Assembly (NCBI GenBank): GCA_038380435.1 | Contig: JAWZYU010000018.1 | Span: 54,833,751 to 54,897,750, forward strand | From: Ryuthela nishihirai | Lineage: Eukaryota; Arthropoda; Arachnida; Araneae; Heptathelidae | Length of the DNA: 64,000 nt | Direction: 5' to 3' | Part shown: positions 45,641 to 55,708 of the stretch, in pieces | How positions within the stretch are numbered: position 1 is the stretch's first letter | How the letters are laid out: every line of letters starts with the position of its first letter | The notes under the pieces: model-generated | What the model saw: only the letters and a program-made list of their open reading frames with translations | What the model was told of the DNA's origin: nothing | The model's database searches: none | Position numbers and translations under genes: made by a program

Positions 45641-45905
45641 GTCAGGGCCGTCTTAAGGCATGGACATACTGGGCAGTTGCCCAGAGGCCCCACGATTCTG
45701 AATTTCGTAAAAATTTGTGTTGATTACTCCTCGCTTTACAGCATGATTTTTTATGTTTAAACATTGATTTTGTTAAAAGTACCAATAAATCTATAGGCTT
45801 ATTTTTATTGACCGTTTACATTTTTATTCCCGTAGGTGGGTGGGTAGGGGCCCCAGTGCATTGCTTTGCCCAGAGGCCTACAATACTATTAATATCGCAC
45901 TGTTG
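45641..45905. mobile_element. hAT-like MITE with GGGCCCC-rich ends
   Basis: Left CAGGGCCGTCTTAAGGCATG and GTTGCCCAGAGGCCCCACG; right GGGCCCCAGTGCATTGCTTT and GCCCAGAGGCCTACAA, ending CACTG. The inner GCCCAGAGGCC words are in direct order. I recall similar arthropod MITEs; no coding. Confidence 0.6.
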
Positions 45906-46200
45906 GCAGTCTTTTATTTTCCTGTCAACGAGTAACTAACTACTTTCGTCAAATTAAAAATAAAATCATGCATTAGTGTATTTGTTGTTGTGAAAAAGTC
46001 ATGTTTATGCATGAAGGAAAAGCACGATTAGAAACTAAATTGCATCATTAACATAGTACATGCGTAAATAGGGACTAGGATGTGCATCAGAAATTAAGGG
46101 TTAAATATTTTCTATTTCGAGAGAAACATTTCCATAGTTTCAAGTTACAATTCATAACTGATTATCAATGAAATGTTATTTTCTCTCTATTTCTATTTTT

Positions 46201-46757
46201 TACACTGGTGGACAAAAGTTGAATTACAACCCAATGCTATGTGAATGGAAAACTAACATCGAAGTTCTGTGACTTCTAAAAAACATATATACTATATTTG
46301 GAAACTCTGATAGCAGATTAAAAAAAAACTCTATCAAATACATTCATATCTCGATTTTCAACAATATTCTTTCAGTATTCAATGAGTTGCTGGAGTTTAA
46401 ATATTTAACAATAACAATGCCAGTCATAAAAATTTATCTCTGAACTAAAACTTAATAAGTATTATTATTATTTCAAATGATTTAACCCATTTAAAATAAG
46501 GGTATATTTTAGAAGTTCGCGGAGAATAATCGTTCAATATTCGACAATTTTGTATAATTTCTTAAGACTGGCATTGTTATTGTTAAATATTTAAACTTCC
46601 ATAACTCATTAAATGCTGAACGACTATTTTTGGAAATCGAGGTATTGATATATTTTATAGCAATCTTTATCTGCTGTCACGTTGAAAAAAATATTTTAGA
46701 AGTTATACCTTCTTATTTACTTAACGTAAGTTAGTAATTTAATTTTTTTCCAGCAAT
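46201..46757. mobile_element. Foldback MITE (Tc1/mariner-type ends)
   Basis: Begins TACACTGGTGGACAAAAGTT and ends TTTTTTTCCAGCAATGTA. Left arm (about 46201-46430) and right arm (about 46555-46757) are inverted: for example TTAACAATAACAATGCCAGTC on the left is the exact reverse complement of GACTGGCATTGTTATTGTTAA on the right. About 125 bases separate the arms. No coding. Confidence 0.8.
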
Positions 46758-46789
46758 GTACTTTTGATTTGACCTCCAAGAGGTTGAAT

Positions 46790-46920
46790 GATCGGAGTTC
46801 TTTATTTCGGACGGAAGAAATCTGGGTTCGAGTCTCGCCATAAAGTGCGGGTGCTTATGTTGCTTTTCTGCTCTCATTCGTGATTTATATTGAAAAATTT
46901 CCTCTACTTTCTCTATGTAC
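46790..46920 (+). mobile_element. SINE1-like copy, very diverged
   Basis: GGGTTCGAGTCTCGCC (box B), then GTTGCTTTTCTGCTCTC and CCTCTACTTTCTCTATG. Head mostly lost. Confidence 0.4.
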
Positions 46921-46998
46921 TTTGTTCAACGTGGTACGAAACTATTACTGATGATTCTTTCTATTTACAATTCTGCGTTAGATACGATAATGTCCTAC

Positions 46999-47206
46999 TT
47001 ACGTCCTCCTTGTCCAGAAACAACGGTAACTGAAGGTTATCCACACAAACAGTTCCGTGCAGCGACGATAGGCAGGTTCCGCGAAGAATAAGCTGATTAC
47101 TACACACTGTTATCCCTATTGCTTGTAGTGCACCGATCGTCTCCTCCGCTTCTCCCGGAAACAAAGCGAGACTTAACTCAGCAGGGATGAGGACCCAGGT
47201 CTCCAT
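46999..47206 (-). CDS. Unrecognised possible first coding exon
   Basis: From ATG at 47206 the minus strand reads METWVLIPAELSLALFPGEA, then CSNQLILRGTCLSSLHGTVC and LPLFLDKED, followed directly by GTAAGT (about 47000), a consensus splice donor. The ATG has a reasonable context (TACTATGG). No signal peptide or transmembrane segment is evident, and I do not recognise the protein. The unit lies in a unique GC-richer block (46970-47640), unlike the repeats around it. No second exon could be placed. Confidence 0.3.
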
Positions 47207-47288
47207 AGTAACAGGGGTTGACTCTTAGAATGCCATCAACACAGGATGAGATTGGTGGCTTGGCAAAGGATTGACTAGCAGCGAAGTG

Positions 47289-47651
47289 TTAAACTAATTT
47301 AGTTTTTGGTGAAATGCCAGCGTGGAGATTAAGTGAATCCTTCTTCGTAAAAGAAAATGGTACACCCAGGCAAAGAGGCTGGGGAAAACTAACTGTGGAA
47401 TGGATCTCAGGGATGGAGCTCTCAGACCGGGCAGATGAGAGCCAAGGGCAATTCGTATCCACCTTCTCAACAACAGGTGGTCGAGGTAGTGAAGCATCAG
47501 GTGGCGCCACTGAGTGGAGAAGCGGGCGCAAGTAGGCGTGCCCCTGACCCTGTTTCGGTGGGATGGCTTCAGGGCGGACACGCATAGCCATCATACATAG
47601 GCGAATAGAACAGAGAAGAGTAGTTGAAACGATTCGGTATTTCTCTTTCAA
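47289..47651 (-). CDS. Unrecognised 120-codon open frame
   Basis: The minus strand is open in two frames here, and the plus strand also has a 73-codon frame (47314-47535), so openness partly reflects base composition. The 120-codon frame has RVRPEAIPPKQGQGHAYLRP (residues 24-43), a proline-rich centre and SFPQPLCLGVPFSFTKKDSL. It sits just upstream of the possible exon at 46999-47206 on the same strand. No family recognised; could be 5' UTR or an unknown mobile element. Confidence 0.2.
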   Translation of the reverse strand: MKEKYRIVSTTLLCSIRLCMMAMRVRPEAIPPKQGQGHAYLRPLLHSVAPPDASLPRPPVVEKVDTNCPWLSSARSESSIPEIHSTVSFPQPLCLGVPFSFTKKDSLNLHAGISPKTKLV

Positions 47652-47869
47652 GCTCTGCTATTGATTCGAAGTTGTCAGGTCTTTGTAAGATGTAAAAAAC
47701 TATAATGCAAAGGTTGGAAGGGGCTAACATTTCTTTAGGAATTTCAGCCCAAGTTAGTCTTTCAAACTCAGATAAAATGTTATGCCAAAATTAAGAATTT
47801 TATTTCGAGAGAAATATATTGTGAATATTGTATTAATGTGACAGTCATAAAGGTATTAATACGATCCAC

Positions 47870-47980
47870 TGATGGTCGGATTGTTTTATCTAAGATATTC
47901 GGATTGTTATCTATCTGATGATTTTATCTAGGATATATCGGATTGTTTATCTATCTGATGGTCGGATTGTTCTATCTATA
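47870..47980. repeat. Short tandem array of GATGGTCGGATTGTTTTATC
   Basis: The words GGTCGGATTGTT, TATCTATCTGATG and GGATAT(AT)CGGATTGTT alternate through about two and a half units. Confidence 0.6.
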
Positions 47981-47984
47981 TTGT

Positions 47985-48375
47985 GGCAAAAAGAGAGATC
48001 ACTTTGCACACAATGGGCTAAATGGTTACGTTTGAAAACCCCAAGAACTCAGAGAAAGTTGGGGAAAACAAATTTAAGGCTATTGGATTATTTTTATTTC
48101 CCAGGGAAAAGGATCCACCAGGAAGTTGTTAAGAGACAGGTGGAAGCCGCCTGTGAAGGCTCTCCAGCATGCTTAGAGTATGGCTCTTCTGCACACGGAG
48201 TCAGGGTGTAACGTCACATTCGATGGACGACGGCGTTCCTTATGAGCATCGTGTCCCCTTTCTGACTGGAGGCAGGAGACTTAGATAATATAAATCTCAA
48301 CGTCAGTCCAACTAGTACTTGCACCTGGAAACTGAAGGATACGACCCTGGTGCCCTACCGAGCGAGCTAAACTCC
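47985..48375 (-). mobile_element. SINE2 copy, with small insertion
   Basis: Tail CACTTTGCACACAATGGGCT at left, head CCCTACCGAGCGAGCTAAAC at right; about 35 extra bases around 48070-48105. Confidence 0.75.
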
Positions 48376-48379
48376 AGTC

Positions 48380-48840
48380 CCTTACCTATTGCGTTTGATT
48401 GTTAACACACTTATACTCTCATAGTTATTCAGTTATGTTGAGATTACTATTCTCATGCTTAGAGTGCGCTATTAGTTCCAATTATAGATTTCAGAGCTCG
48501 GGTGTCCTGGAGAGGAGATGGAGAAACTTAGGGAAATGCTGTTTTTGTTCCCTGGTGATACACTATAGCGAAGTTTCTTTTCACATTTCTATGTTTAATG
48601 CTTATCGATTACTTGCCAATGGTAACTAGACTGTGACACATAATGTATAAACTAGAAGAACATATATTGCATCTGACCATTATGGGAATCTCGTTTTCGA
48701 AGAGAATGAAGCTTTTCGTTTGCCTAATATTTTTTCTCCTCCTTAAACGTTTTGTTTTGAACTGATGGTAAATTGGGGAAAAATGCAAATAGTAATATTT
48801 TATTAGCAATTACACAATATTAAAGGTATTTACATTTTAT
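48380..48840. other. No gene seen
   Basis: A 76-codon frame at 48399 has no features. AT-rich. Confidence 0.35.
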
Positions 48841-48841
48841 T

Positions 48842-49095
48842 TCTTGAATTTAAAAACTTGCATTTCTCACACCCCTCTGAGAAAAGGAGGCAGATCATTG
48901 CTGTCAGTGGAATATCTCATGACATTCTACCACAGAAATTTCAAATTTCTACCATTCATTTGCAACATTCGTTAATTGTTTCGCCATTTCCGTATTTAGT
49001 AACCTATAATAATATAAATTAAAGCTACCTGAGAAATTGAAAAATGCAAATTATATTTCATTAGTACCAATCGAAATAAAAGAGAGTTTTCCAAT
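48842..49095. repeat. Tandem repeat T1, diverged unit 1
   Basis: GACATTCTACCACAGAAATTTCAAATTTCT and the surrounding block correspond to the unit core ATTCCACCACCAAAATTTGA. It is the outermost recognisable unit of the T1 array and ends at the Tc1 insertion. Confidence 0.55.
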
Positions 49096-50598
49096 TACAC
49101 TGATCTCCATAAATTAAGGAAAAAAGAGAAAAATCGCGACAATTCGCCAAAACATTGTGCGATTATCACCAAACTTGTTCATATAACCAGGAAAATAATG
49201 ACCACTGAGCATATAGTATGCAAATTAGTCAAGGTTGCGTCAATTTGCGTAAACGGATAGCAGCATAAAAACGGGTGTTTCGGAGTGGATCGTCATTTTG
49301 TGTGTAAATGTGAGTAAAGAAATTCGAAGTAGCCATTTTGCAGCAATGACCTCGAGACATCATTTGCCTAATGAACTGCGGTGGAGAGCTGTTGACCGAC
49401 TCGAAGAAGACGAAAGTCAGTGAAACTTGGCACGATGGTTGATGTGAGTCCTCCTAATGTCCATAGACTGTGAAATCAATTTCATAGCACGGATTCCGCG
49501 TCTTAGAGGTTTAGCAGAGGAAGGGCTAGAGTTACGACCGCTGTACAAGAACCGATATCTGCGAATAAGAGTACGAAGGAGCAGGACGTCTACTCCCTCT
49601 CAGCTACGATCCTTTCTTGCAGCAGCCACTGGGAAGGTTGTATCAGCTTCTACTATGTATAGAAGGCTTCATGAGGGAGGTCTGTATGTCATGAGGAAGG
49701 CGAGCAATTTATATAACCCTCACGTCACGTCACAGGAGAGAGCTTTGAATTGGGCACACACGCATATTAACTGAACAGAAGAACGATGGAGGTCTGTACT
49801 CTTCACAGATGAGTCCAGATATTTCTTGCAGAGTGATTCCGGACATTGTTTGATATGGGGAGAACGAGGTACCTGCTATCATCTCGGTAACATCCATCAA
49901 AGAGACAGTTACGGTGGAGGTACGGTATGTGATTGGAGTGGAATATCCGTAGGTGGATGCACAGACCTCTATGTGTTGACGAGTGAGAACCTCAATGCTC
50001 AAAGGTATAGAGATGACATCCTGGACCCTTATGTACGTCCTTACGTTTTTGCAATAGGTAAAACATTAATCTTACAAGACGATAACGCTCATCCACACAA
50101 CGCTCGACTAGTGGAACAATACCTTCAAGAGGAGGCCATCATGCACATGGAGTGGTTAGCTCGATCTCACGACCAAAATCCGATTGGGCATGTGTGGGAT
50201 GCTCTAGGGAGACCTGTTGCTGCCCTCAACCCGCCACCTGAAACAAAGGGGGAGCTTATTACTGCTTTAAAGGAGCAATGTTCGTTACTCCCTACTGAGT
50301 TAATTCACAACATCATAAACAGCATGGAACATCTATATCGTGCCTGCATTGCTCTATGGGGTGACACACTCCTTATTAAAGAACTTTGCCCATTGCATTC
50401 TGACACCTCATTTTTGGACAAGTCGCTGTAAGTGTTTTTTTTTTTTGACGAAAAATGTTTCTAGTGTAAAACATTTTTTGCCATTCTGAAACCTAGCATT
50501 GTTATTCACGTTTCCATCATATTTCATTAAAATCATTCATGTAGTTTTTGTTGATTATAATTTTTCTGAATTTTCCTTAATTTATGAAAACCAGTGTA
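49096..50598 (+). mobile_element. Tc1-like transposon inserted in the tandem repeat
   Basis: Ends TACACTGATCTCCATAAATT and the reverse complement of AATTTATGAAAACCAGTGTA, TA at both borders, 1,503 bp. The same family is present at 62696-64000 in the opposite orientation. It contains a single broken transposase gene. Confidence 0.9.
49346..50431 (+). pseudogene. Tc1-like transposase with lost catalytic glutamate
   Basis: Starts MTSRHHLPNELRWRAVDRLE and has a stop after EEDESQ (about 49418) plus a shift before IPRLRGLAEEGLELRP (helix-turn-helix part, 49487-). The catalytic domain is continuous from about 49790: FTDESRYFLQSDSG (first D), ILQDDNAHPHNARLVEQYLQ (second D, about 50075-50130) and HDQNPIGHVWDALGRP (50167-). 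In the family the last motif is NPIEHVWD; here codon GGG at 50186-50188 gives G instead of E. Inactive for that reason as well as the stop. Confidence 0.85.
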
Positions 50599-50783
50599 TC
50601 TCTTGAAACAAAACAATGACTTTCTCCGCCCACCATGGGCGTAGGGGGTCAACTCATTGCTACCAATGGAGACTTCATGATCTTCACATTCCAGAAAAAA
50701 TTTCGAATTTCCAGCGTAAATACATCATTTGAAATATTGGTTAAAAAAATTATTTTTTTTTATAATGTTAGAGGGTGCAGTTA
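50599..50783. repeat. Tandem repeat T1, unit 2
   Basis: TCTCCGCCCACCATGGGCGT, GTCAACTCATTGCTACC, CACATTCCAGAAAAAATTTC, TTTCCAGCGTAAATAC and GTTAGAGGGTGCAGTTATA follow the unit order. Cut by the next transposon at TA. Confidence 0.75.
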
Positions 50784-51422
50784 TACACCGAAGAACTAAA
50801 ACATTATGACCACCTGCGTAATGTGATGTTGGTCCTCCACGTGCCGACAAAACAGCTCTTACCCGGCGAGGCATGGACGCTGCAAGATTTCTAAGGGTGT
50901 CTTGTGGTATCTAGTACCAAAACGTTACCAGCAGATCCTTTAACTCTTGTAAGTTATGCGGTTGAGCCGCTCATATCGGATATGCTGTTCCAACACAAAC
51001 TACAGATGCTCGATTGGATTGATGTCTGCGGAATTTGGAGGCCAGAGCTATAACTGGAAGTCTTCCTCATGTTCGGCGAACCATTCATAGGTTAATAATT
51101 CCGGTAGTGTGACATGGCGCATTATCCTGCTGAAAGAAGTCATTACTAGAGGGAATTACCGTTGCTATGAAAGGATGTACCTGGTCTGCAATGATGTTTA
51201 GGTAGGTGGTAAACGTCATAGTTTCCTGCACATGAATGATTGGACCCAGGGGTTCCCAGCAGAACACTGCCCAAAAGCATTACACTTCCTCCACCGGCTT
51301 GTTTACGTCCCATGATGCATCCTGATGCCAACACTTCCCCAGGTAAATGACGCACACCTACCCGGCCATCCACATGTTGCAACATGAAATAAGATTCATC
51401 GGACCTCTGGTTAATACGGTGT

Positions 51423-51452
51423 GGGGAGTGGGTCCCGAAGGACCCACTCCCC
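51423..51452 (-). promoter_or_regulatory. 3' terminal hairpin of the LINE RNA, UUCG loop
   Basis: In element sense the RNA reads GGGGAGUGGGUCC, UUCG, GGACCCACUCCCC: 13 perfect pairs closed by C-G over a UUCG tetraloop, 17 nt before the end of the element. 3' stem-loops are used by some LINEs for recognition by their own reverse transcriptase; that role here is inference. Confidence 0.7.
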
Positions 51453-51645
51453 ATGGGGAAAGCACGTGCTCCGTCTCAAGACACTACACGTGCATAGCAA
51501 CTAGAGGCTTGGAAAAGAGAAGGTGAAGTTTGTCTCAGGGGAGACCAGTAGGGACATGGAGTATGGGTGGTGTTAAAGGGGGTGCTGAGTGCAGCCCGGG
51601 AAGAAGGTAGGAAAATAAGTAGAAGAGGAACAGCAGCCACGGGGC

Positions 51646-53384
51646 TCAAAGGAGAGAGTCCCGGAGCTGGCAGACAAGCCAGCCTATATCCCTCAAGTGT
51701 GCCCTGACACGGGCACCCTCAATGGACACTGAGACCAGTTCGCCTGCTACCTCATTGATCGCCTGGGAGTCCCTGAGTTCGTTAGCGAACCCTTCTGTGA
51801 ACGGGCACCTGAGGATATAGTGCCCGACATCTGCGTCTGGAGCCCCACAGCCGCAGTAACTGTGGGTAGAGATTTTAAACCTCTCCAGGTATTTGGGGAA
51901 ACTCCCATGTCCTGTTAGGACCTGCGTCAAATAGTGGTCGGAGGACATCAGGGATAGACTGACCCTTTTTAAGAATGTCTTTGTTTGAAGACCATTCTCA
52001 GTCGTATCCCAGAGCCTCTGCCACTCCTGAAAGGTACCTTGGTCAATTATAGACTTCAGGGTATTTTTAGAAGTCTTTACCGCTATCACAGGTTGAGTGT
52101 TATTACCTGCGGAACGGGCCAGTTGGTCGGCCCGCTCATTTCCATCATGCCCTACATGTGCCTTAATCCAGGAGAAGGATACCTTGGGCAATCTCTGATC
52201 ACCCAGGATGCACTTGATCTCATTAACAATTTGATGCCTGTTGGTTGCATCTGCAAGTGCATGCAGAGCTGCCTGGCTGTCCGTGTACAGCCGAATGTCG
52301 CTGTTCAGACCGCTGTCATTGAGGGCCCAGTTGAGGGCCTCTCTGATAGCGAGCAGCTCTGCTTGGAAGGCCGAGCCATTATTTGAGACCTTCCTCTGAA
52401 AATCATACACGTTGGCTCCTTGATTGAAGACAGTGAAGGCTAAACCCACACCGTCCTCGCTCTTGGAACCATCGGTGTATATTTCAATATTTGTACCTGA
52501 TGGTAACTCCGTGGACCAGGGCACACATAGTCTCCTTGTGGGATGTATATCCCACTTTGCGGTATTTATCTCATATTCCTCAGGGTCATACTGGACTCCG
52601 AGGAATGTTGCTTTCTCCCTAGCCTGCGTGACTCTGAATATGGTCGCTTCTTTTCCTACAGTCAAAAATAGCGGGGGGATCCCTGCGAGCACCAGGAGGG
52701 CATCCGTAGATGTTGTCCTATAAGCCCTGGTGATCCGCAGTAAAGCCGGCCGTTGGGCAGCGAGCAGCTTTCTACACATTATGGCGTGGTTCGTCGGGCG
52801 CCACCAGGCGCCCGCACCATATGTCAGGATCCTCTCCGTTCCCCTGAGATAAATTTCTTTGAGGACCTCGCTTCTGAGTCCCCATGAGACGCGAGCCATG
52901 CGCCCAAGCTTGCACATAACGTTGGTGCATTTAGCTTTCAAGTCCTGCAGGTGTGGGATCCAGCTCATCCTCTCATCCAGAGTGATCCCCAAGTATTTTA
53001 AAGTCGTCATATGGCGGATGTTTTCGCCTTGTAATTTAAAGATGGGGTACCTCTTCTTGAGGACGCCCTCTTTTGCAATCGTCATTGAGGTAGTCTTCGC
53101 AACGCTGAACCCAAGCTTGTTGCGATGACACCAGCCCTCTAGTAATTTAATTGCTGCATTGCCAGCGACCTCGAGATTTGCTCTTGAGGACGCTGATATG
53201 GCAAGCAGCAAGTCGTCCGCGTATGCCTGGAGCCAGACTCCTTCGGGCATGGTCAACTCCAGAGCAGTATCAGCAACCAAGTTCCAGAGGAATGGTCCAC
53301 TGCACGATCCCTGTGGGCAGCCTCTTTCCAAGTTTCTTGAGGCTGCTCCGCTAGCATGCGAATATTTGACCACCCTCTCATGGA
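51646..53384 (-). CDS. Non-LTR retrotransposon polyprotein, C-terminal part (RT and RNase H)
   Basis: Longest intact frame in the window: 575 codons counted from a GTG at 53373, open upstream to the truncation (GCLVLHERVV). RT motif B GCPQGSCSGPFLWN (residues 18-31) and motif C YADD (51-54); LKYLGITLDERMSW (125-138). RNase H: YTDGSK with D301, AELLAI with E339, YTDSQAAL with D365, AHVGHDGNERAD with D416, so all four acids are present. A C-x-C-x8-H-x4-C cluster (C507, C509, H518, C523) follows. The N-terminal RT motifs, the endonuclease and ORF1 are missing. No stop or shift inside, so the insertion may be young. Activity would need the missing 5' half. Confidence 0.95.
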
Positions 53385-53978
53385 GGACCAGACAACCTTC
53401 TTTCAGTCATTCAAGGTCCAATTTTGATGCTCGCGTTCCCATTGTAGGCGACGTTAGCATGGGCACTCGGAGCAGCCTGTGCCTACGCATCCCCATTTTC
53501 AGCAGGATTCGATGTACTTTGTGTTGTGGCACATTATTTCCTCACCAGTATTTAAATTACGGTCGAGTTGCGCCACAGTATCCCTTGTGTTGGCTTGTAG
53601 CATACGGGGTAGCGTTTGCTCACCTCTAGCATCGAAGAGCCATGGTCGGCCCACATCTTGCCGGTGGTTCGTGGTTTTTTCCTCCTCGTACTACTTTTTG
53701 CAGGTACTAACCTGGGCTGACCGTCAGCACCCCAGAAGCTTTGTCGTCTCGGAAATGTTCTGACCCAGTCGTCTGGCCATTACAATTTGACCTTTGTCAA
53801 ACTCACTTTGGTCGGCTGCATTTCCCATCTGAAGAACAAGAATAACACTGATTAACAGAACTTAGTATCAGGTGTTATTTATACCATTTCCTGACCTTCG
53901 CATGCGCAGTCGTTTACCTGCAGTTGCTTCGATTTGAATAAAGACGCGCTAATCATAATGCTTTGGCTCTCCGGTGTT

Positions 53979-54550
53979 GCTGTTATGATATTGGAAAAGT
54001 GTATATCGTAATAATTCATCAATGCTTATCCAACCCAAAAATCTTATAATATATCTCTAAAAAAAGATAATTATCTCTTAAAATACAAATGTAGCTTTTT
54101 CCCACCACTCTGATTGTAAGGGATTAACTCAATGTTACCAGTTCAAACTTCGCGATTTCCACATTCCACCACCAAAATATGAAATTTCCAGCATAAATGC
54201 ATCGTTTGTATATTCGTTTTAAATTTTATAATTTTAAACTTTTTTACCGTTAGAAGGCGTATTTATAGATTTTGGGATATTCGGAAAGTTCAAATCGTAA
54301 TCTTTCATCAATAGCTTTCCAACCTAAATATAAATTTTAGATTTCCTAATCATTCTTTTTCCTATTTTCTCTGTTTTCTCAGAAAACGTGGATGACCTTG
54401 AGGAGATTATCAACAATTATCTCTAAAAACCAAAAAGTTGCCTTTTCCCATCCCACCGTGGGTTTAAGGAGTCAACTCGTTATTACTTATAAAAAATTTC
54501 GCGATATCGCATTCCACAACCTAAATTTCCCAATTAAGTGTATCATATGT
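53979..54550. repeat. Tandem repeat T1, units 3 and 4
   Basis: Unit core ACATTCCACCACCAAAATAT at about 54161 and GCATTCCACAACCTAAATTT at about 54509. Between them lie TTTTTTACCGTTAGAAGGCG, AAATCGTAATCTTTCATCAA and, near 54350-54420, about 70 extra bases. Ends at the SINE2 insertion. Confidence 0.8.
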
Positions 54551-54937
54551 CGGGGGGGGGGCTCAGTCGGTAGCGCGCCAGGCTCGTAATCTGTAGTTCC
54601 CAGGTTCGAGTTCCAGCTGGGTCAGCGTTGAAATTTATCTCCGCAAAAATTCTCCACCCTGCTTACGGTCAGTAGGGACACCGATGGGCTTGGAAAGGCC
54701 GCCGTCCGTCGGATGGGACGTTAAGCCGTGGCCCCGTGTGCGGGAGAGCCATACCCTGTGCACGTTAAAGAACACGCTGGATGGCCTTGACGGGAGGCTA
54801 CCATCTGTCTCCCAACAGCTGTTCCAGTGGGTCCCCTTCTTCCAACCTTCTCTGAGCCTTCGGGGTCCTTGTGGCCTAGCAATTTAGTCCATGGTGTGCA
54901 AAAAAGTGCCACTCAGAGGTAAAACAATCCAACCCAA
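54551..54937 (+). mobile_element. SINE2 reference copy with perfect 11-bp target duplication
   Basis: GTATCATATGT at 54540-54550 and 54938-54948. The element opens with a G run, then box A GGCTCAGTCGGTAGCGCGCC, an anticodon-like loop CTCGTAA and box B GGTTCGAGTTCC. The non-tRNA body has CGCCGTCCGTCGGATGGGAC and GGCCTTGACGGGAGGCTACC; the end is GCCACTCAGAGGTAAAACAA followed by TCCAACCCAA. 387 bp, no poly(A). The head most resembles an elongator tRNA-Met with CAT changed to CGT (inference). Confidence 0.95.
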
Positions 54938-54948
54938 GTATCATATGT

Positions 54949-55325
54949 TATATTGGTTAAAAATATGGGATTTTAAATTTTTTCACCGTTAGAAGGGTCA
55001 GTTAAGCGTTTGGGAGATTAAGAACGTGGGAGTAGTAATATTTCAACATTTGTTTTTTATTTTCCTTTAAAAAACGAACCGTTTTGTCAACTCATTGTTG
55101 CCATTAAAAACGTCATGAAAACATTCCACCACCAAAATTTTAAATTTCTAGCATAATAGTATAGTTTGCAATATTCATTTGAAATTTTGTATATTTCAAA
55201 TTTTTTCACCTTCAGAGGTCGCAATTATAGCTTTTGTGAGATTCAAAAAGTGCAAACCATAATTGTCATTAATATCCATACGACCTAAAAAGAATTTTTT
55301 AATTTATCTCTATAAACGTAAAAGT
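54949..55325. repeat. Tandem repeat T1, units 4 (rest) and 5
   Basis: Unit 4 resumes at TTATATTGGTTAAAAATATG. Unit 5 core ACATTCCACCACCAAAATTT at about 55121, TTTTTTCACCTTCAGAGGTC at 55203. The array ends in TTACAGACGGAACAGAGAGA and related GACAGAC words. Confidence 0.8.
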
Positions 55326-55708
55326 TAGATGTTTACAGACGGAACAGAGAGACGGACAGACAGACGACAAATTGAAACTATTATATCGTTGTTTTTTAAA
55401 CGAGATAAAAATACAATGGAACTTTGTTTACCGGAAATAGTGCGAGATACGTTATGTTGGAAAAAGAGTTCGAACATTTCCATGTTATGTGAATCGAGAG
55501 CCACTTTCAAAGTTTTCTGTTTGTTTGTGGGTTGACAGCCCCAAGCGAATAGATTCACAGGATATTTTTATCAGCTGGTGGATAATCCTGAACAGAGGTC
55601 ATCGCAGGCACCTGAACTCTTTGCTTCTACTGGAATCGTTAAATTCTACATTGGAGGAAGTCTTCCAGTGTAGATGGCTTCAGCCTTTAGTGGTGGGGGA
55701 ACGGGTCT

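Larger units (their letters stand above)
51406..53384 (-). mobile_element. I/LOA-like LINE, 5' truncated, inserted in the Tc1-like element
   Basis: Flanked by GGACC (51401-51405 and 53385-53389); ATTCATCGGACC | AGACAACC rejoins the Tc1-like sequence when it is removed. It carries an open RT-RNase H frame and a 240-base 3' UTR without poly(A). The 3' UTR ends in a perfect hairpin (51423-51452) plus 17 bases. Group assignment (reverse transcriptase followed by RNase H, C-terminal Cys/His cluster) follows known non-LTR architecture. Confidence 0.85.
50784..53978 (-). mobile_element. Second Tc1-like transposon, carrying a LINE
   Basis: Left end TACACCGAAGAACTAAAACA, right end (reverse) ACACCGGAGAGCCAAAGCAT. 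Minus-strand transposase pieces: SDESYFMLQHVDGRV and SGCIMGRKQAGGGSVML (51420-51290), GPIIHVQETMTFTTYLNIIA and FFQQDNAPCH (51240-51095), then a C-terminal part in shifted frames. The N-terminal region is at 53390-53840, beyond the LINE. It sits in T1: AGGGTGCAGTTA on the left and GATATTGGAAAAGTG on the right are adjacent in intact units. Broken gene. Confidence 0.8.

Noticed and set aside
51985..53629. Plus-strand frames over the I/LOA-like LINE
   Set aside because: Antisense shadows of the intact RT-RNase H frame.
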